Positions 59,792-64,000 of a stretch of DNA of 64,000 nt are shown in pieces. The translations under genes were made by a program, and so were the position numbers. Numbering within the stretch: position 1 is the first letter of the stretch; the number at the start of each line of letters is the position of its first letter. Where the stretch lies: assembly GCF_041679265.1 (NCBI RefSeq), contig NZ_JBGFSM010000007.1, positions 196,177-260,176 on the forward strand, read 5' to 3'. The notes beneath the pieces were generated by a model. That model searched no databases and had not been told where the DNA came from. It saw only the letters and a list, made by a program, of their open reading frames with translations. Origin of the DNA: Autumnicola sp041679265 (GTDB lineage Bacteria; Bacteroidota; Bacteroidia; Flavobacteriales; Flavobacteriaceae).

Positions 59792-60787
59792 TTAATCCAA
59801 TTTATCTGCCAGTTTTTTAAAAACTTTCTTCGGATTTTTCCCTTCGTAGAGAATTGCGTAAACCGCATTTATTATAGGAGTTTTAGCACGTTTCACTTTA
59901 TTGATTTTGTAGGCACTTTCGGTAGCGTAATATCCTTCCGCAATCATGCTCATTTCCATCTGGGCACTTTTTACGGTATAGCCTTTACCAATCATATTCC
60001 CAAACATCCTGTTGCGGCTAAAAACCGAATATCCCGTTACCAGTAAATCTCCCAGGTAAGCAGAATCATTAATGTTGCGCTTCATCTTATGCACCTTTTT
60101 AATGAATTTCTTCATTTCTCTTATCGCGTTACTCATTAGCACGCTTTGGAAATTATCTCCATAACCAAGCCCGTGCGCAATTCCGGCGGCAATGGCATAA
60201 ATGTTTTTAAGCACAGCAGCATACTCGGTTCCCGTAACATCATCGGTGATTTTACAGGTGATGTAATCGCTTCCCAGGTGATTAGCCATAACCTGTGCTT
60301 TATGTTCATCGGCACAGGCAATAGTGAGGTAAGAAAGGCGTTCCAGTGCAACTTCTTCTGCATGGCATGGGCCGGTGATCACGCCAATATTTTCATAAGG
60401 AATATTGTAATACTCTTCAAAATGTTCTCCAACAATTAAGCTGCTTTCAGGAACAATGCCTTTAATGGCAGAAAAGATGATCTTATCCTCAAGGGGAACC
60501 TGGAGGTTATCCAGTTCTCTTTTTAGAAACGCTGAAGGAATAGCAAAAATAAGATAATTGGCTTCCTGTATGGTTTCATTAATATCGTTGCTAAGTTTTA
60601 GCTGTGTGGTATCAAACTCTACCGAGCTAAGGTAATTGGGATTATGCTCCTGTTTCTTAATATGTTCAATTGCATAAATACTGCGCATATACCAGTTCAC
60701 GGTTTCAGCATTTTCAGTAAGCATTTTAACAATTGCGGTAGCCCAGCTTCCGCCGCCAATTACGGCAAACTTAGGAGTTGTATCCAT
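59792..60787 (-). CDS. gpsA: NAD(P)-dependent glycerol-3-phosphate dehydrogenase
   Basis: 331 residues from ATG 60787 (MDTTPKFAVIGGGSWATAIV). Cofactor motif GGGSWATA, then YLIFAIPSAFL, SAIKGIVPES, GVITGPCHAEE with the active-site region, and catalytic Lys in EYAAVLKNIYAIAAG. It makes sn-glycerol-3-phosphate for phospholipids. A longer frame from a TTG at 60808 would overlap the -7 box TATTTTTG (60813-60806), so I use the ATG 18 bases downstream of it. Confidence 0.95.
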   Translation of the reverse strand: MDTTPKFAVIGGGSWATAIVKMLTENAETVNWYMRSIYAIEHIKKQEHNPNYLSSVEFDTTQLKLSNDINETIQEANYLIFAIPSAFLKRELDNLQVPLEDKIIFSAIKGIVPESSLIVGEHFEEYYNIPYENIGVITGPCHAEEVALERLSYLTIACADEHKAQVMANHLGSDYITCKITDDVTGTEYAAVLKNIYAIAAGIAHGLGYGDNFQSVLMSNAIREMKKFIKKVHKMKRNINDSAYLGDLLVTGYSVFSRNRMFGNMIGKGYTVKSAQMEMSMIAEGYYATESAYKINKVKRAKTPIINAVYAILYEGKNPKKVFKKLADKLD

Positions 60788-60805
60788 ACATACTATTTTC
60801 TTGTT

Positions 60806-60813
60806 CAAAAATA
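60806..60813 (-). promoter_or_regulatory. gpsA -7 box
   Basis: TATTTTTG on the minus strand, 18 bases upstream of the ATG at 60787. Twenty bases further upstream is ATG rather than TTG, so the -33 element is weak. Confidence 0.5.
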
Positions 60814-60889
60814 AGGAAAATTATAAGGATAATCATTTTATCTCCTTCTAAGGGCATTTTTTGAGAATGCTTTAAAACTTTTCAGGAAG

Positions 60890-61022
60890 TTTAACAACTT
60901 CGCAGGCAATGCATGCCGTTAACATACGTTCTAGATAGGTACCTTAAAGCTAAATAAAGGTACGTACTTAGTTTTTGGTTAGTTATTTAGTCTAAACCAC
61001 CTTCTTGCGGAGGTGGTTTTTT
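60890..61022 (+). ncRNA. Candidate leader or small RNA with intrinsic terminator upstream of kbp
   Basis: Between divergent gpsA and kbp no plus-strand gene precedes a good terminator: AACCACCT (60995-61002) pairs with AGGTGGTT (61011-61018), followed by TTTTTT. Upstream are GTACCTT (60939-60945) with AAGGTAC (60957-60963) and a smaller GGCA/TGCC stem (60905-60917). The terminator lies 94 bases before the kbp ATG. This is either the 3' end of a small RNA or a transcription-attenuation leader. The 5' end is a guess. Confidence 0.45.
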
Positions 61023-61115
61023 CAGTATAAAATTCTAACAAAAATTTAATAATCAGGGTGTTGCATGAATCAAAGGCTTTTGTAACTTACTTGAATATAA
61101 ATTATAAAGAGCTCT

Positions 61116-61610
61116 ATGGGCGTGTATTCGTTTATTAAAGAAGCCGGCGAAAAACTTTTTGGAATAGAAAAAGCAGAGGCTGAAGAGAGCCATGAAATTT
61201 CTGATGACCGGCTTGCCAAAGAGCATAAAGAAGATATAAGAGCAGCCCAGAGCTTAAAAGAGCGTATTCTGGAAGCGGGTTTGGCAATTAAAGTGCTGGA
61301 GGTTGAGATCGAAGGCACAGCAGCGATCCTCACTGGAACTGCAGATACAATGGAGACCAGGGAAAAGGTAATTCTTATTGCAGGTAATTCTGAAGGAATA
61401 GAAAAAGTAGATGAGAATATAAAAGTTGAAAACGAAAGCAAGGAGGCTGTTTTTCATACCGTAGAAAGGGAAGATACCCTGGGAAGCATAGCTAAAGCTC
61501 ATTACGGGGATAAAGAGAAGGTTAATATTATTTTTGAAGCCAATAAACCAATGCTTAAGGATCCTGATAAGATTTATCCCGGGCAGGTTTTACGAATCCC
61601 GCAACAATAA
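61116..61610 (+). CDS. kbp: BON-LysM potassium-binding protein Kbp (YgaU)
   Basis: 164 residues. The N-terminus GVYSFIKEAGEKLFG is close to the E. coli Kbp start. A BON domain (about 45-105, GTADTMETREKVILIAGN) and a C-terminal LysM (about 112-162, EDTLGSIAKAHYG and ANKPMLKDPDKIYPGQVLRIP) follow, again almost as in Kbp. E. coli Kbp is a cytoplasmic K+ sensor or buffer. No signal peptide here, as expected. The possible attenuation leader upstream makes potassium- or osmolarity-dependent control an attractive idea. Confidence 0.9.
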   Translation: MGVYSFIKEAGEKLFGIEKAEAEESHEISDDRLAKEHKEDIRAAQSLKERILEAGLAIKVLEVEIEGTAAILTGTADTMETREKVILIAGNSEGIEKVDENIKVENESKEAVFHTVEREDTLGSIAKAHYGDKEKVNIIFEANKPMLKDPDKIYPGQVLRIPQQ

Positions 61611-61619
61611 ATAATAAGG

Positions 61620-61747
61620 AGACTGTTTAAAAGTTTTGAGGGTGCTAAATTGAGAGCAGACGACGTTCTAAGCTTGTAGTTCCACAATGAAAAAAGTAGG
61701 ATCAATCAGCTAACCAGAGCGCTCAAAAGCAGATTTTTAAACAGTCT
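61620..61747. mobile_element. MITE-like element (128 bp) with 13 bp perfect terminal inverted repeats
   Basis: AGACTGTTTAAAA (61620-61632) and its exact complement TTTTAAACAGTCT (61735-61747) bound a 128 base segment. Inside the ends a second block pairs imperfectly (GTTTTGAGGGTGCT with GCGCTCAAAAGC). No ORF. It lies between convergent kbp and nadD, and the right end contains the nadD stop. The ends resemble the GACTGTTTAAA termini of IS1182-type elements (from memory). Target duplication is not clear. It may also act as a terminator (T run at 61747-61753). Confidence 0.65.
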
Positions 61748-62333
61748 TTTTTTTATAAAAATTCATAAGCCTAATATAATCCCAAACTGCTGCAGGTAAC
61801 ATGGGACTTATATTTTTTCCTTCTGCAATAGCTTTTCTAATAAAGGTTGAAGAAATTTCCATTACCGGCGCAGCCACCCTTTTTATCCTGGGGTGATCTT
61901 TAAACTGGTTCTGCACTTTCTCTCCTGAAAGGCGCGGATACACATAAATAAAATGGTTCTCCAGGATCACTTCATAATTTTTCCACTTATGAAAACTTTT
62001 TAAATTGTCTTCTCCCATGATAGGGCAGAACTCATTGGTAGGATATTTTTCCTGTAAATGAAGCAGAGTTTTTACGGTATAATTAGGCTGTTCCAACCCG
62101 AATTCAATATTGCTCGGCTTCAGTTTTGGGAAGTCTCCGCAGGCTTTATAAACCATTTCCAGGCGGTGGTGGTTTTCAAGAAGCGTGCTCTTTTTCTTCA
62201 GGGGATTGTGCGGCGTTACCATCAGCCAGATCTCTTCAAGGTCTGAAAATTCTGCCATGTGATTGGCAATAATAAGATGCCCTATATGAATGGGATTAAA
62301 AGTCCCAAAGAACAAACCTACCTTTCTATTCAT
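61737..62333 (-). CDS. nadD: Nicotinate-nucleotide adenylyltransferase
   Basis: 198 residues. Nucleotidyltransferase motif GTFNPIHIGHLIIANHMAEF (about 10-29; HxGH present) and the late ISSTFIRKAI. It makes nicotinate adenine dinucleotide from NaMN and ATP in NAD synthesis. The last codons KKTV and stop come from the right end of the MITE-like element, so the native C-terminus has probably been replaced. The start overlaps gmk by four bases. Confidence 0.95.
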   Translation of the reverse strand: MNRKVGLFFGTFNPIHIGHLIIANHMAEFSDLEEIWLMVTPHNPLKKKSTLLENHHRLEMVYKACGDFPKLKPSNIEFGLEQPNYTVKTLLHLQEKYPTNEFCPIMGEDNLKSFHKWKNYEVILENHFIYVYPRLSGEKVQNQFKDHPRIKRVAAPVMEISSTFIRKAIAEGKNISPMLPAAVWDYIRLMNFYKKKTV

Positions 62334-62914
62334 TTTTCAGTTTTTACACCCACATAATTTGCAACGAGATTATAAGCTTCTTCCAAAGCCACTTCCAGAT
62401 TATTGTTTTCAATAATAAAATCGAATTGTGGTGCTGTGGCGAGTTCTATGGAAGCCTTGGCAACCCGCATATTAATTTTATCTGGAGTTTCCGTTTTTCT
62501 TTTCTTAAGGCGAATCTTGAGCTCCTCGATGCTTGGTGGTTTTACGAAAACGGCCAGGGTGCGATCTGGATAAATGTGCTTAATATCAAGACCTCCAACC
62601 ACGTCAATATCAAAAATCACATGCTTTCCTTCTTTCCAGATTCTTTCAATTTCGCTTTTAAGGGTTCCGTAAAAATTATCGCGGTAAACCTCTTCCCATT
62701 CCAGGAATTCATCGGCCTTAATTTTCTTTTTGAATTCTTCCAGAGACAGGAAATAATAATCTATCCCGTCTTTTTCATCACCCCGGGGTTCCCTGGAGGT
62801 TGCTGAAATGGAAAAATCCAGTTTTAATTCTTTCTTTGCTAATAAATACTGAACTATCGTTGTTTTACCCGATCCTGAAGGTGCCGAAAATACAATGAGT
62901 TTGCCCTGCTCCAT
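62330..62914 (-). CDS. gmk: Guanylate kinase
   Basis: 194 residues. P-loop FSAPSGSGKTTIVQYLL (about 8-24), GMP-binding SATSREPRGDEKDGIDYYF, and lid DIDVVGGLDIK. It phosphorylates GMP to GDP. It overlaps nadD by four bases and starts two bases after yicC, so yicC-gmk-nadD is one operon, a frequent arrangement in Bacteroidota. Confidence 0.96.
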   Translation of the reverse strand: MEQGKLIVFSAPSGSGKTTIVQYLLAKKELKLDFSISATSREPRGDEKDGIDYYFLSLEEFKKKIKADEFLEWEEVYRDNFYGTLKSEIERIWKEGKHVIFDIDVVGGLDIKHIYPDRTLAVFVKPPSIEELKIRLKKRKTETPDKINMRVAKASIELATAPQFDFIIENNNLEVALEEAYNLVANYVGVKTEK

Positions 62915-62916
62915 TT

Positions 62917-63774
62917 TTAAAGTACGTTTAGGAGTTGTTCTTTTATTTTTTCCAGCTCATCCTTCATTTGAACTACCAGTTGCTGCATTGGCGCATAATT
63001 GGATTTGCTGCCAATAGTATTGATCTCGCGCCCCATTTCCTGGGAAATAAAGGCCAGTTTTCTGCCATTCGAGTCTGGGCTGTTAATGGTTTCCAGAAAA
63101 TAAGAAAGATGGTTTTCCAGCCTTACTTTTTCTTCGGTAATATCAAATTTCTCGATATAATATACCAACTCCTGCTCGAAGCGGTTTTCATCTACCGTTT
63201 CCTTTATTTCTTCTACTCCCTTTCTAAGCCGTTCCCTCACGCCATCAATCCGGTCAGGATCCATAGCGATAATTTGGTTTAACAAATCGGTAATATTATC
63301 AACCCTTAATTTTAGGTCTTTTTCCAGCGCTTCCCCTTCGGCTGTCCTGAAATTATTAATTTCGGTAAGGGCTTCTTCAACTGCATCCTCAATGGCTGTA
63401 AATTCGGTTTCATCAATTTCTTCGCGCTCCGTTTTTAAAGCATCGGGCATGCGAACTGCCATTTTTAGCAATTCGGTTTCATCTCCATTGCTAAGATTGC
63501 GTAACTGTTCCATATATTTTTTAACCACCGCCTGATTGACTACAGAAGAGGTTTCTTCACCGGTATTTTCCACATATACCGAAAGGTCAATTTTTCCCCT
63601 TACCAGGGATTTAGAGATGATCTTCCTGAGTTCCAGCTCTTTTTCACGGTACTGGGAAGAAATGCGGGCATTAAGATCAAAATTTTTACTGTTAAGGGAT
63701 TTGATCTCCACAGTGATTTTTTTATTAGGGAGTTCAGAAACGCTTTTCCCAAAGCCTGTCATGGATTGAATCAT
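62917..63774 (-). CDS. yicC: YicC/YloC family endoribonuclease
   Basis: 285 residues. N-terminus MIQSMTGFGKSVSELPNKKITVEIKSLNSK is the YicC signature (landmark), and the C-terminus has ETINSPDSNGRKLAFISQEMGREINTIGSKSNYAPMQ with conserved Glu/Asn residues of the YicC-C (DUF1732) domain. E. coli YicC and Bacillus YloC are RNA endonucleases involved in RNA decay. First gene of the yicC-gmk-nadD operon. Confidence 0.94.
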   Translation of the reverse strand: MIQSMTGFGKSVSELPNKKITVEIKSLNSKNFDLNARISSQYREKELELRKIISKSLVRGKIDLSVYVENTGEETSSVVNQAVVKKYMEQLRNLSNGDETELLKMAVRMPDALKTEREEIDETEFTAIEDAVEEALTEINNFRTAEGEALEKDLKLRVDNITDLLNQIIAMDPDRIDGVRERLRKGVEEIKETVDENRFEQELVYYIEKFDITEEKVRLENHLSYFLETINSPDSNGRKLAFISQEMGREINTIGSKSNYAPMQQLVVQMKDELEKIKEQLLNVL

Positions 63775-63845
63775 GCTTGATTTTTAAAAGGTTGCGCAAA
63801 GATAATCAATTCTGTAGCAGTTCAAAGGCAGGGGAAGCTTATTTG

Positions 63846-63922
63846 GTGAAGAGTGAAGAGTTAGGAGTGAAGAGTGAATGGTGAAAAGTGAATGGTGAAA
63901 AGTGGAAAGTGAAAAGTGGAAA
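63846..63922. repeat. Heptanucleotide tandem tract (GTGAARA x11)
   Basis: Eleven 7-base units in unbroken register: GTGAAGA, GTGAAGA, GTTAGGA, GTGAAGA, GTGAATG, GTGAAAA, GTGAATG, GTGAAAA, GTGGAAA, GTGAAAA, GTGGAAA. It is the longest such tract in the window, upstream of yicC. Confidence 0.9.
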
Positions 63923-63936
63923 GTTGTATGTCCCTG

Positions 63937-63967
63937 ATATAGGTTGACCACTAAAGTCAACTTGTAT
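63937..63967. repeat. Inverted repeat near the right edge, possible element end
   Basis: ATATAGGTTGAC (63937-63948) and GTCAACTTGTAT (63956-63967) pair over 12 positions (two wobble) around loop CACTAAA. An ATG follows immediately at 63968. The site could be an operator or part of an insertion sequence end. Confidence 0.45.
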
Positions 63968-64000
63968 ATGAAATCAAACATTCGATTATTAAAGAAACAA
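63968..64000 (+). CDS. Start of an unidentified gene, cut by the right edge
   Basis: ATG at 63968 opens a frame of eleven codons (MKSNIRLLKKQ) to the window end. Too short to identify. Its place next to the inverted repeat would suit a transposase start, but this is only a guess. Confidence 0.25.
   Translation, partial: MKSNIRLLKKQ

Noticed and set aside
59595..59795. 66-codon plus-strand frame between the LVIVD lipoprotein and gpsA genes
   Set aside because: No family pattern, no promoter, AT-rich, lies in the gap upstream of one gene and runs into the end of another.
63784..63981. 65-codon minus-strand frame
   Set aside because: Low-complexity translation of the heptad tract (Ser/His/Leu-rich).

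Overview
The window looks like a chromosomal segment of a marine or soil-type member of Flavobacteriaceae (Bacteroidota), close in style to Gramella/Salegentibacter-type genomes. The grounds are the family content (TonB-dependent receptor with carboxypeptidase-like N-terminal domain, DUF5689, DUF2480, DUF3078, DUF4382, BatA-E operon, SufABCDSE), outer-membrane and lipoprotein signals, moderate-to-low GC, and Bacteroidota promoter boxes (TTG, about 20 bases, TAnnTTTG) upstream of sdhC, mfd and others. The species call is inference. I found no rRNA, tRNA, CRISPR array or prophage.

Layout. 1-5719: secreted endonuclease/exonuclease/phosphatase-family protein (cut by the left edge), divergent TonB receptor, a 0.7 kb nest of palindromic repeats, and a DUF5689 lipoprotein; probably a surface nutrient-acquisition locus. 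5832-11101: orphan antitoxin-like protein, DUF389 membrane protein, repeat-bearing intergenic DNA, transcription-repair coupling factor mfd. 11238-13774: DoxX, SDR and FAD disulfide-oxidoreductase-like genes in one tight operon. 13942-16575: TspO-like protein, PdeM phosphoesterase and a PLP aminotransferase. 16655-20151: succinate dehydrogenase sdhCAB (minus strand) with promoter and terminator. 20427-28131: CbpA/CbpM chaperone pair, secreted beta-propeller protein, aminopeptidase P, a frameshifted alpha/beta hydrolase, a small zinc-ribbon-like protein, thiL.

28431-36794 is an iron-sulfur assembly operon: sufA, an inserted four-helix-bundle (23S intervening-sequence-type) gene, sufB, a small lipoprotein, sufC, sufD, sufS, sufE, sufT/DUF59, DUF2480 and an outer-membrane DUF3078 protein, closed by a strong bidirectional terminator. 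36968-40937: diiron acyl-ACP desaturase, metallophosphoesterase plus AlbA_2 protein operon, SDR. 41098-51204: DUF4382 lipoprotein, then the MoxR-DUF58-BatD-like-BatA-BatB-BatC-BatD-BatE envelope operon. 51285-54075: histidine-rich small exported protein behind a perfect palindrome, SulP anion transporter and beta-carbonic anhydrase (a likely bicarbonate module). 54131-57823: CvpA, a Bacteroidota hypothetical, a ceramidase-like membrane protein, pheS and two coupled small genes. 57917-63774: LVIVD-type lipoprotein, gpsA, a candidate leader or small RNA before kbp, a 128 bp MITE-like element, nadD-gmk-yicC. The right edge may enter another element.

The gene content is mostly housekeeping. The less explained structure is between genes: the four-helix gene bracketed by inverted repeats inside the suf operon, the palindrome nest at 3.5-4.2 kb, tandem tracts that all share a 7 bp period but differ in unit, the palindrome before the His-rich gene, the terminated leader before kbp and the MITE-like element that supplies the nadD stop codon.
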